Assembly: GCA_010015655.1 (NCBI GenBank)
Contig: ML976716.1
Span: forward strand, 77,014-116,188
Source of the DNA: Bimuria novae-zelandiae CBS 107.79
Lineage: Eukaryota > Ascomycota > Dothideomycetes > Pleosporales > Didymosphaeriaceae
DNA: 39,175 bases
Direction: 5' to 3'
Shown here: positions 22,119-32,399 of the stretch, piece by piece
Layout: every line of letters begins with the position of its first letter
How positions within the stretch are numbered: the first letter of the stretch is position 1
The notes under the pieces: model-generated
What the model was told of the DNA's origin: nothing
Databases searched by the model: none
Seen by the model: the letters and a program-made list of their open reading frames with translations, nothing else
Translations under genes and position numbers: made by a program

Positions 22119-22121
22119 TTA

Positions 22122-22361
22122 AATCTGGATGTTTTAGCTAAGCTCTTAGCTGGAGTCATGGCATTAGACGTCTTAATGTTGATTCGCTACTTAGCTTGAT
22201 GACAGTTGTCCTGGTCCCACCTCTTCGGCAGGCTAAGAGCACGGTAAGATGAGTAAGCCTATCTTACTGTGGTATTAGGCAAAAATATTGTTAGCGCCGC
22301 GCTAAGCAAGGGCCACAACGCTAACTAGATAGAGATAATAAAAAACAGTCATTATTTAATG
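22122..22361. other. Short flank with imperfect palindrome, no gene
   Basis: GTTAGCGCCGCGCTAAGC near 22290 is nearly self-complementary, and CGCTAAC recurs nearby. It may be the terminal region of the Tc1 element whose gene follows, but no matching far end was found. Confidence 0.35.
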
Positions 22362-23379
22362 TTACCTCTTCGTATATCCACCCTGAGCGTTAATCACATC
22401 TTGACAACGCTGCCTTATAGAGTTAATTAGCTCTAGGAGCTGTTCCCTAGTAATCGCATCCTATGCCTTACGAACAGCACCCCGGAGTCTATTGTACGAA
22501 AGCTGTACATCTCCGTACTTCTCCTTAATATAGTCCTTCATCTAGTTCTAGATTGTTTCAATTGGATTGAGATCAGGAGAGTACACTGGCCAGAAGATAG
22601 GATAGATCCCTCGCTCCGCTAGCTCCCGAAGCGTATCTCCAGCTGAATGGCCAGGCGCCCCATCCTGCATTAGCTGCAGCTCCAGATTCGTACGTATCCA
22701 TCCATGGATAAGCGGAACGATACGTTGACAGTATGTCTCCTGATTAATAGTCCCCCATTCCTTTTCCCAGAAAAGACAAGGGCCCTTTTCTCCGCCGTTA
22801 AAACAGCCCTAGAACATCCACCCGCGACGCTTCTGAATCTTATTAATAATACACGTTGGGTCTAGCTCCTCACCTACACGGCGAGTAACCTACTGCTTTC
22901 GATGTCGGCCTCCTATTAAGCTAGCGCATGGGGTTCCGAGACACCCGGGGATATGAGACACCGCGCAGAAATCCTCCACCCTTCAAAAAATCGCGATATC
23001 TCCACATCCACCCTACCAAAATGGCCAACCGTGAGGCAGCAATTTAAGCAGCTATTAGTGATCTTAATGCTGGCATTTTTCCTAGTTAACGAGCTGCTGC
23101 AAAGGCATATAACATCCCTATAGCCACGCTATCTAGGCGCGTACGCGGTTCACAAAACTGGCAAAATAGCCACGTATACTAGTAACGATTAACTCTATAA
23201 TAAGAGGACTTCCTTATATAATAGATACTTAAAGAGGACGCGCGCGGGTTTCCTCCTTCTTATACTTATACACGAGAAATAGCAAATTAAATCCTTAGGA
23301 TAAACGGCGACCACGCGTTAGTGGGTAAACACTAGATATCCTACTTTATTAAACGCAACCCACGCGTTGCCCCTATTAT

Positions 23380-25671
23380 TCCCCGCATGGCCAACATCGC
23401 CCTGGCACGGGCCACATCTTATTAGCCAATTAGATGCAAATACATCAAAACACTAAATATTTATCATTATGTAGGCAATTTTTGTTTGCCAGCCAAAATA
23501 CGCCTTTTTTAAAAGCTTTTATATATGTAACTATGCCTAATTGTATAGCGCTATTAAGCAACGATGCCGACTTCGTAAAATATATAAAGTATAGCCTAAA
23601 GGCAGGAGATTTGCCTAATTTACCTACTTAGCTACCACCCTTATGGCAACTGCTTAAAATTAATAATCTATATACTTTTAGACGCGCTCTCTTACCTAAC
23701 TATATAGATTTTAACTCTCCTATTGCTTTGTTTAACTTGTTTTTTAATGTAGGCGTTATTAATTAGATCGTATATTATATGAATTAGCATGCTAAAAAGC
23801 TTTAGGCTAACGCGCCCTTAACGCCTAACCACTATTAATAGAAACCTACCTCTCTAAGCGAGCTATATACGTACTTCGCTGTTGTTATTTATATAGGCGT
23901 CTACCGGGAGCCCTCGCTCGTCGAATACTAGCAGAAGCTTTATAGGATAGCGCCTCGGCATAAGATTAATTACTACATGTTAAAGGAGAGATGGCAGCAG
24001 CTTAATTACTACTTATACTATATAGAGGTTAACTAGAGCTTTAAGTCTTCCTTTAGCTAAGTGTAGGATCTCTTAGAGACGCTCCGCGAGCGTAGCTTTA
24101 AGTACTAGGCGTTTAGCGTATACCTCTACGTTAATAAGGTAATTACGAGATTTACAGGCCACGTAAGTAAGGTTATAATAATAAAAATAAAGCCTGCGCT
24201 TAAAGGCTTTAAGATTTAGTGCTTAGCTAATAATAGAGTAATTCTAAACTAGTTATTTTATGCTAGAGGGCGAGGGCCTGTTAACTTACTTAACTTACCT
24301 ACTAACGCGCTAGCTTTTACTCCTATAAAGTTAGTTCCTATTACTCTTATACTCGCCGTAAACGCTGCCGGCCAGCGCCTCTTTCCGCTAAATCTCCACA
24401 TTATGTAGGACGACAATCTCTTTAACACTATCCCCATGCTTAAATACCTTAAATTTAAAGGCGTAGGCTGCGCTAGGATAGTCCGCACGATAAAGATAAT
24501 AATAAAGGAGATTTTTAAGGTAATAGTAGAGGCAGAATTATAAGTAGAGGCGCTAGCTATTAGCACTTGCACGCAGGCAAAGCTCTTAAAGAAGCGCTTT
24601 AATAGTAACTTAATAAAACTTAAAACACACTATACGCGTAAGCTAGAGTGGGGAGATACTTACTAGGCGCTCTCGTAGAGTTGGCAGGTGCTTCAGGCAG
24701 CTTAGAGAGACAACTAGGTCGTTCTTTTTGCCAGTACTGTCGCTAAGCGTAAGTACTTTGCCCTTAACACCATGCTAATGCTCCGCTGACGATAGTCGCC
24801 ACAAGTAACTTAGGTCATTATAAAGCTCCGCCGACGCTTTAAGATGGCTCTAAATAATAAGAAACTCTTTAAGAAAGCCTTTAGCAGCGAGCCTCTTAAG
24901 TTACTAGATATCCCTTAGATAATAGACAACTATAATTACTATAAGAGCGAGGTTAATTGCTTTAACTAAATAAAAAGCTACTACTTTGTTTAGTAGGTCT
25001 ACTAGCGTACCTGGCGCCCGCTCTAGTACTTTCTGCTAGATCTAACGCTTAATAATTACTACAGGCTCTCCTTGTACTCCTCTCGCGACTCTGCCAAACG
25101 CTCCGGCCACAAGAAGTTCCTATACAAGCTCATTAAACAGCTCTTTAAGCGAGGTGGCCGCCCTACTCGAGGCTCAAACAAGCGTAAGCGACCTGACGAC
25201 GTACTCGCCAGCGGAGAGGGCAACTTCGGCAGCTCACACATATCTACAAAGCTGTTTGCGGAGGGCAAAAGCTGTGTTAATTACGCGATAGCTAGACGTA
25301 CAACTAATAAGAAGCTCTAATCCTAGATACCTCTAGTATAAGTTATAGGTAATATAAGGTTATCTTATAGCTCTTAACGACTACTATATACTTATTATAG
25401 CTATACGCTTTGCTAGCTGCCTTTATATAGGCTAAAAGTTAATGCTAAGTGCTAGGCAGAGCACCTCCGCCGGCATTAAATAATTAGGTTAACGGACATA
25501 AAAGCAAGCTTAACTATTATGTAAACCTATCTTAAAGCCCTTAGAGATGCAAAATCTATGCGAAGTTACCTTACAGAGGCATAATTCTTGGTGTTCTGCC
25601 GGGTCGGAGCAATTCATCCAATTGGCCCTCAAATAGTGGCCCGTGCCAGGGCGATGTTGGCCATGCGGGGG
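23380..25671 (+). mobile_element. piggyBac-like element, 2292 bases, inserted in the pogo transposase gene
   Basis: The tips CCCCGCATGGCCAACATCGC at the left and the same in reverse at the right stay complementary for about 35 bases, then patchily further (GGCCAATT). Joining the flanks with one AT copy (23378-23379 or 25672-25673) restores the pogo frame exactly. So the target duplication appears to be AT, not the TTAA expected of piggyBac. Confidence 0.85.
23434..25320 (+). pseudogene. piggyBac-like transposase (DDE_Tnp_1_7 type), catalytic Asp residues mutated
   Basis: The span is exactly 629 codons in one frame, with several stops. The N-terminal part reads ALFNLFFNVGVINQIVYYMN and later IYIGVYREPSLVEY, both typical of the family. 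The first catalytic site reads YVNKVITRFTG, where family members have a VDEAM...F.G segment; Asp has become Asn. QDDNLFNTIPMLKYLKFKG keeps the DNLF motif. The third site reads SEVNCFNQIKSYY, where VDxFDQ is expected, again Asn for Asp. QRTWRPLQYFLLDLTLNNYY closes the core. The last 80 or so codons (from 25072) are stop-free and basic, without an obvious Cys-rich tail. Cut-and-paste activity is lost. Confidence 0.88.
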
Positions 25672-27045
25672 ATAGGTAAGAAGATTAAGGCTGCGAGAGC
25701 TAAGGGAGCAACTTAGGAGGTAATACGCGAGTTTCTTAAGCTCTATAAGTAGCTCCGCGTTGAGTTAGACATACGTAATAAGGATACGTGGAATATAAAT
25801 AAGACTGGGAAGGCCCTAGGCGTATGTGCAAACACTAGAGTACTCGCAGGAAGCTAGAAAAAGAAGGCTTACTATTAGTCTCTAGAGAATCGCGAGTGGG
25901 CGTCGATAATCGAGTGCGTTTCTGCAACAGGGAGAAAGCTGCGGCTAGCTATTATTTTTAAAGGCAAAAACCTATAGAGTACCTGGTTTCTATTAATAAT
26001 ACCTAACTAGTTATACGCAACTTTAGAGAATAGCTAAATATTTAATATAATAGAGGCTAAGTGGCTGCAACGCGTATTTCTGCTAGATACTACGCCCTTA
26101 GAGGATTGCTGGCAGATACTAATATTAGATGGCCACGGCAGCCATGTCAATCTAGATTTTCTATAAATCTGTAAGCAGAATAAAGTCAGGCTTCTGTTTC
26201 TCCCTACGCACTCCTCGCACGTTCTGTAGCCACTAGATCTCTCTATTTTCTTAGTAGTGAAACGATTCTATCGCCAGTAGATCCACGAGTTATCACACCT
26301 AGATAATGCTACGCCGGTTAAAAAGGAACGTTTTATTATTACCTATAACGCTGCTAGAGAGGCTATAATTACTAAGAGAGTAATCCGCGCTAGATAGGCT
26401 GTTGCAGGCATCTACCTATTAAATATTAAGCGGGTAGTTAACTTATCTCAAGTCGCTCGAAGGCCTGTTACCCCCCCTTACTAGGATTAGGCTTATCTCG
26501 CCAAGAGCTCTCTCTACACTCCCTATGGCCTTCGGGATCTGTTTATGGCTTAAAGGCAGCTCCACAGCGCTGAGAAATTAAGCTATAAGGTTCACTAACT
26601 ATTTAAGAAAGCTAGCAAGGCAATTATAATAGCTACTATACGCTTAGTAGCGCTAGAAGCAGAAAATAAAAGATTATAGAGTTAACTTAAGGCCCTTAAG
26701 CGTTTGTAACCACGAAAGAAAGTTCATATAGACCTAAATTAACGCTTTACTAGCATAGATTAAATTATAATAGTAAAGCAGGCATCTGCTCTCTTAGAGC
26801 AATAAAACAGTAGTACTTCTACAAAAAAGGACGCAGAAAAAGCTGCAGCAGAAATAGCAGCTAAAACTCTACAATCTATATATAGCAAGTGGCAATTATA
26901 ATTACGCTAAATAAATTATCGCGATTTTTTAAAGGGTGGAGGATTTCTGCGCGGTGTCTTATATCCCCAGGTGTCTCGGAACCCCATGCGCTAGCTTAAA
27001 TCATTCATTGTTTTATTTTCCCGTGGCAAATTAGAGGTCGCCTTT

Positions 27046-27244
27046 TATCCGATTACATGGCACTTTGCACTAAACTCAAAGTGTAAAGGTGGCTGGGCAA
27101 TCCTACGCCAAGAAAAGAAGACTTCGGTAGCAGTCTAACAGAACACGAACAAGACATAACACGAACATTATTAATTAATTATTATAACTATTAATTCTTA
27201 TTATTGCATTAGCTCAAAGTGACAGAACACTATTAAATCTAACA
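27046..27244 (+). repeat. Left LTR of copia no. 1
   Basis: It begins TATCCGATTACATGG and ends AAATCTAACA. The first TG has become TA when compared with the right LTR. It contains CTCAAAGTG near both ends. Confidence 0.9.
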
Positions 27245-27299
27245 ATTAAGAGTCTTACTACCTTAATACGACCGGTTACAATAGCGCAATCTACCCTTA

Positions 27300-30200
27300 G
27301 AGACGCTATAGTTATCCTAACTAATAATAATAACTTTACTATATAGCTATAATAACTTAAAATGCGATGCAAGCCACTTAATATCTAGAAAATTATTAAT
27401 CTAAACTTACCTATTAATCCGAAAACGAAACCCGTTATGCTAAAGCCTCCTGCTATTAGCCTCTACTAAGCATTATAAGCTTATGTAACTGCAAACCTAA
27501 ATACCCCGCTAATACACCTATCGTAACTATTAACGCAAGGCACAAAGGCATATAAGGATAATATTAATATCTATAAGATACTCCTAGAAGACTATAAGAT
27601 AAATAATCGCGAATACAAAGAGGAGAGGGCAAACATTAATAAGGTAGTTATCTACTTATAATTAATAGTTTTAGCCCACCTACAAAAGAATTGCTGTTTA
27701 CCAGAGCTATTAATTAAGCAATAGATTAGTAATCTTATAGCTAGAGTTAGTGTTGACCTAGAGCATGAGCAAATACGGGCAAGGACCTAATATTATAAGG
27801 CGATTAAGCCTATAAGAAGCGTAGCTACCTGGCACACATGGCTAAATAAGTATAATTACGCGGCCACTAAAGCAGAAACCTAAGGGGTAGGAGAGCTTTA
27901 GCAGCTAAGCGCAGTTAAAGAAAACTTTATAAAAGTAGTTAATTATATTACCTCTTAATAGGTCACAAATTTTTAGTCAACCTAGAGAAAGGACCCGTCC
28001 GTCTCCAGGGAAGGCACAATAAGACTCTTCTAAGACTATATAAATCTCTAGCACCTAAATAAGGGTAAACAAAAAGGCGCTTTTGCTACTGTAGAGTTAT
28101 TTCTCGCTAAAGGTGGTGAATCTACCTAGGCCACAGAGAGGGACGCCTCTCTTATAGATAAAGCAGCATTATTCAAACTAAGGGGAAGACCCCTTAAATA
28201 ATAAAATAACAGTCTTAGTACTAGAACTAAGTAGTCTGCCACGAGCAATTACAAGCTAGTAGTAGCTAGTAGCAAATACTGCCTTGCTTATAATTAGCGT
28301 CATGCTCTAAGAGATTGCTTCTATACATTCTTAGAGAAATAACCTAAATAGTTTAAGCTAAAGCCTTTTATAGTAAAGCTAATCTAATTTAGGTTAGAGC
28401 ACGACTTAGAGCTGCAAAAAGCCCTAAGAGCTCTTAAGAGACTAAAATCTTAAACACTAAAAATTAAACTATTACACACTCCTACTCTAACGCGAATCAC
28501 TGAGGCTAACGATAAGTAACTAGATAGACAAAAGATTACTAAAATCCTAGCAAGCTTTAATGCAGCATCCTTCTATACCAATCTAAATACGTACCTATTA
28601 CGATACTTAGCTATCCTCGATTTAGGCACAACTTACCATATCTTTAACGATATTAATCGCTTTATCTCGTATAGGCCACCGTCGCCTGGAGACTTTATAT
28701 AGGCTGGCAATACATAAGTATGGATTAAAGGATATAGAAGCGTCCACCTCAACATACGGAGTGCAAGTGGCAACCGAATAATACGGCTAAACAATATAGC
28801 CTATTGTCCTAATCTACTTTGCAACCTAGTGTCGTTCCGATTACTCCGCAAGCAAGGCCTTTGGTGGGACACAAAAGCAGACCCTACAACTCTAAAGAGA
28901 AGAGACAATATAACGCTAGCAAAGCTTTAGGAGCTATATAAACAATAGGTACTTAAGTACAGATCCGCCCTATTACGCTGCATGGTTATTAATAGTGTAC
29001 CAGCTGCCCACATAGCGCACAAAACCAACACTTACACCAGAAGGCCAAAGAAGGCAGATGCCTTAACCTGGCATAGACAACTAGGTTATCTAGGCCCTTA
29101 AGCCCTTAAACACCTTATTTAGCAATCTTAAGGGGTAAGAATAAAAGGGCTTACTATAGCCAAATGCGATGCCTGTGGAAGAGCTAAACTTAAGCGATAA
29201 ATACGCCGATAACTAAGGGATCTAACAGAAGGCCCTGGCGAAAGGGTAGCTATCGATTTCCACGATTTCGAAACTAACAGTTTTATAAAAGAGAAAAGTC
29301 AAATGCTAGTTACTAATTAATTCTCTAGCTTTATGTGGGACTTCTACTTTAAAGACAATCGCCCAGCACGATTAATTATTAAGCTACTTAATAGCTTTGT
29401 ATAATTTATAAAAGTATAATTTAACGTCACTGTCAAGGTTATTAAATCGGACAATAAAATCTTCTCTATTAAAGCTAAAGTAGAAAGGTAGTGCTTGGCA
29501 CAAGGCATTAGAATTAAGCCTTTAGCACCTAATACCTAAGCACAAAATAGAGAAGCTAAACGCTTAAGGGGTGTTATTAAGAAGAAAGCGCGCGCGATAC
29601 GACTTAACTCTAACCTACCCTAGTAAATATAGCCTAAAATTACCCAAGCCGCTGTCTACCTCTATAATTAAACTCTAAACTACGGTAATTACTGGCGATC
29701 ACTATACGAAGTGTTCTTTACGACAGTAGCCTCTTAAAACGGCTTTGTCACCCAGCCACGAAAACCTAATCAAGCTCACCTAAAAGCATATGGCTGTAAA
29801 GCTTTTGCTATGACTAACGATACAAAACGCGGCAAGAGTAAGCTCTAAAGGCTTAACCCTAAGGCATGAATTAGCTACCTTGTTAGCTACTAATTAACTA
29901 ATATTTAGAGAATCTAGATCTTATTACTTGCAAAGGTTATTAGCACCCGTAATGTAATTTTTAATAAGGACTTAGTGTTCTTAGGCAAGACTAAAGACCT
30001 AATAGATAACCTTATGCATAGCACCTTAGAAGAAATCGCAGCTTAGGTGCGATTAGTAGAGCTACCTCCCTTACCTTAGCAAAACCTAGAGACGGAGTCC
30101 TTTTATAAGGATAAAACAATTACTAACACATTGTATAAGAAAGGGGACGAGGAGACCTTAGGCTATAGGCAAAGCAGGAAATTTAGCTATAAATACCTAA

Positions 30201-32056
30201 CGCCTCTATTAACTTTACTACTAGTTACACTCCTTGCCTAGTTAATAATAGGAGATAAATAACCTAAACCACCTTGTAAAGCATAAGTAGTGCAATTGCA
30301 AATAAGCCTATAGATTACTACTTTTATAGCAGGCACTAAAGCTGGCAGCGCTGGTAAATATAATAGTAAGATTCTTAATAAGGCCTAGCTTTGACGTATA
30401 ATTATAGTAGGCAAGAAGCCGCATCGGAGCGTGCTACTAGAGCCACCTACATGCCGAAACAAGCTCGAGGACCACCCTCTCTACGATATGTGGAAGGAAG
30501 CCGAGTAATCCTATCTATAGAGCCACAAGGAAATGAAATCCTAGAGTAAGGTTGTAGCCGCTCTAGTAAAAGCAATAGGCCACTAAATCCTTAACTATAT
30601 GTGGGTATATACCTATAAGTTTAACAAACACTATCGACTACAGAAGTGCAAGGCACGACTAGTCGTAAGAGGTAACTAATAATAGCACCTTACTTCGCAA
30701 AAAACCTACGCTATAATACTAGTAGAATAATTATTTCGCATGCTTATAGTAATTGTAGCTTAGTTCGACCTAGAGCTTATCTAACACAACGTTACTAACG
30801 CTTTTGTCCACGCAAAGCTGGATAGAGAAATCTACATAAGAATGCCCCGTGGCTACTCGCGAGCAGGCATAGTCCTCTACCTACACAAAGCACTCTACGG
30901 ACTGCGCATATCTCCACTACTTTGGCAGAAAGAGTTCACATTAACGCTTCGTGATATAGGTTTTAAAATAGTACCCCACGAGCCATGCTATCTTATTAAG
31001 AATGGTATTATTATCTTCTTTTATGTAGATAACCTTATTATTGCTTATAATAAGTTATAATAGCAAGCTGCTAAAGCTGCTCTAGTAAAGATAAGCACTA
31101 AATTTACACTTACTAGTAGCAACGACCTATAATAGTTTCTAGGAGTTAAAGTCATTAGAGACCGCCTAAACAGAAAGATCTGGCTTTTACAGGCCTTATA
31201 CATTAACAAGATCTCGCGCCTTATTAAGCAACATGAGATACGGCACGAAACACCTATAGCAGCAGTCGAACTGCTTCCTTAAACTAGGCTCGCTAGTAAG
31301 GCTAAAGTTAATTAATATTAGCGTAAGATAGGATCTATCCTCTATACTATAGTAACTACACGACTAGATATTGCCTTTGTAAGCTCTTGACTTTTACAAT
31401 TCTTATTAAACCTAAGTAAAGAGCACTAAGCTACTGCTAACTAAGTTTTCCTCTATCTTGCGGATACTAGATTACTAGGTCTTTAGCTTGGGGGTGTAGA
31501 TACTTTAGAGGTGGCAAGTGACGCTTCTTTCGCCAATAATACGCTCGACCGTAAGAGCTTATAAAGATATATTATTAAGTTATTTAGTAGCTTAATTGCA
31601 TGGAAAGTAAATAAGCAAGATACAGTCACTACATTAACTATAGAGGCTAAATTACTAGCTCTCTTATAAGTGGCTAAAGAAGCTTTGTTTATCTCACGAT
31701 TACTAAAGGAGCTAAAGATTAACTTTAGTAATTCCCTTATCACAATTAATTGCGATAACTAGCAAATAATCTAGCTTATTACTAAAGAGATCGCTAAGCT
31801 GCAGACCAAGCTCTATTATATAGATATTTATAATTACTGGCTAAGACAAGAGGTCGTATTAAAGATAATTAAGGTAGACTATTAACGCTCGGAGGACATG
31901 GTTGCAGATGGGCTCACGAAGGCCCTGCCAGCTAATAAGTAAAGTAACTTTCTAAATAAATTAGGACTTGCAGAAATTAAGGATAAGATTATAAACGTAG
32001 AGGTTAACCTGCTCGAGCTAGAGCAGAGAATAGAGGCTTTTAAAATTAAACTATAA
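27300..32056 (+). pseudogene. Copia gag-pol polyprotein, nonsense-riddled
   Basis: Gag is readable from about 27.3 kb; its exact start is unclear. A zinc-knuckle-like YCLAYNQRHALRDCFY sits near 28275. The protease site reads AILDLGTTYHIF (family D-S/T-G) near 28615. The pre-integrase domain is LTWHRQLGYLGPQALKHL near 29065, with CDACGRAK of the HHCC finger. The integrase core shows VAIDFHDFE and IKSDNKIFS, then AQNREAKRLRG with the Glu. Reverse transcriptase starts near 30.55 kb; MPRGYSRAGIVLYLHKALYG is stop-free, and the active site is FFYVDNLIIAY (YVDD to YVDN). RNase H reads SDASFANN, TEAELLAL-like and ADGLTKALP; the stop is at 32054-32056. It would make a virus-like particle and integrate cDNA; inactive here. 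Confidence 0.9.
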
Positions 32057-32123
32057 AGGATAATACTGTTAGATCACCGACAGATAGTCTCTAGCTTAAG
32101 GATAAGCCTAAGCTGAGGGGGTG

Positions 32124-32322
32124 TGTCTGATTACATGGCACTTTACACTAAACTTAAAGTGTAAAGGTGGCTAGGCAATCTTACGCCAAGAAAAGAAGAC
32201 TTTGGTAGCAGTCTAACAGAACACGAATAAGACACAACACGAATATTATTAATTAATTATCACAACCATCAATTCTCATCATTGCATTAGCTCAAAGTGA
32301 CAGAATACTATTAAATCTAACA
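32124..32322 (+). repeat. Right LTR of copia no. 1
   Basis: It begins TGTCTGATTACATGG and ends AAATCTAACA, the same length as the left LTR. Several sites that are C in the left copy are T here, and the reverse also occurs. Confidence 0.9.
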
Positions 32323-32399
32323 CATCTCAACGCAGCCTACTAGACAATCGCCTACCTGCTAGGCACCAAAGATTAAGCTCTCCACTATATAGCCTCTAT

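Larger units (their letters stand above)
23021..26910 (+). pseudogene. Pogo-type transposase (HTH plus DDE), split by a piggyBac-like element
   Basis: Met at 23021 (MANREAAI, then SDLNAGIFPS) opens a helix-turn-helix protein: RAAAKAYNIPIATLSRRVRG. KRNPRVAPI-type sequence is reached at about 23379, and the frame resumes at 25674 with GKKIKAARAKGA. Leaving out the insertion, 23021-26910 is 1596 bases, exactly 532 codons. The DDE motifs are kept: NIDKTG for NMDETG, ILDGHGSHVN, and LPTHSSHVLQPLDLSIF. KVHIDLNQRF lies near the C-terminus. Stops are numerous and of TAA/TAG type. This family differs from the pogo copies at 14-19 kb. Confidence 0.9.
22924..26991 (+). mobile_element. Second pogo-family element with 75-base inverted repeats, inserted in the Tc1 gene
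   Basis: Both ends begin GCGCATGGGGTTCCGAGACA and stay complementary for about 75 bases with three C/T-type differences. TA flanks both (22922-22923, 26992-26993). The total is 4068 bases because a piggyBac-like element sits inside; without it the element is about 1.77 kb, normal for this group. Confidence 0.92.
22362..27045 (-). pseudogene. Tc1/mariner (DD34E-type) transposase, truncated, split by a pogo element
   Basis: On the minus strand the C-terminal part (22923 to the stop at 22362-22364) reads GGRHRKQ-stop-VTRRVGEELDPTC, then RRGWMF, then GCFNGGEKGPCLFWEKEWGT. LQLMQDGAPGHSAGDTL (second Asp) and IFWPVYSPDLNPIETIW (catalytic Glu) follow. QDVINAQGGYTKR ends it. These are textbook Tc1 motifs. 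Upstream sequence continues at 26994-27045 beyond the inserted pogo element but is short and cannot be read well. It is then cut off by the copia LTR at 27046, so the N-terminal half is missing. The C-terminal part has few stops. Confidence 0.88.
27046..32322 (+). mobile_element. Ty1/copia retrotransposon no. 1, both LTRs present, RIP-damaged
   Basis: Two LTRs of 199 bases (27046-27244 and 32124-32322) bracket a gag-pol region in copia order. A polypurine tract (GCTGAGGGGGTG) lies directly before the right LTR. The LTR copies differ mostly by C/T and G/A, with some sites altered in only one copy. No 5-base duplication is seen: the left flank (CCTTT) and the right flank (CATCT) differ. The left neighbour is a Tc1 gene and the right one another copia. 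Confidence 0.92.
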
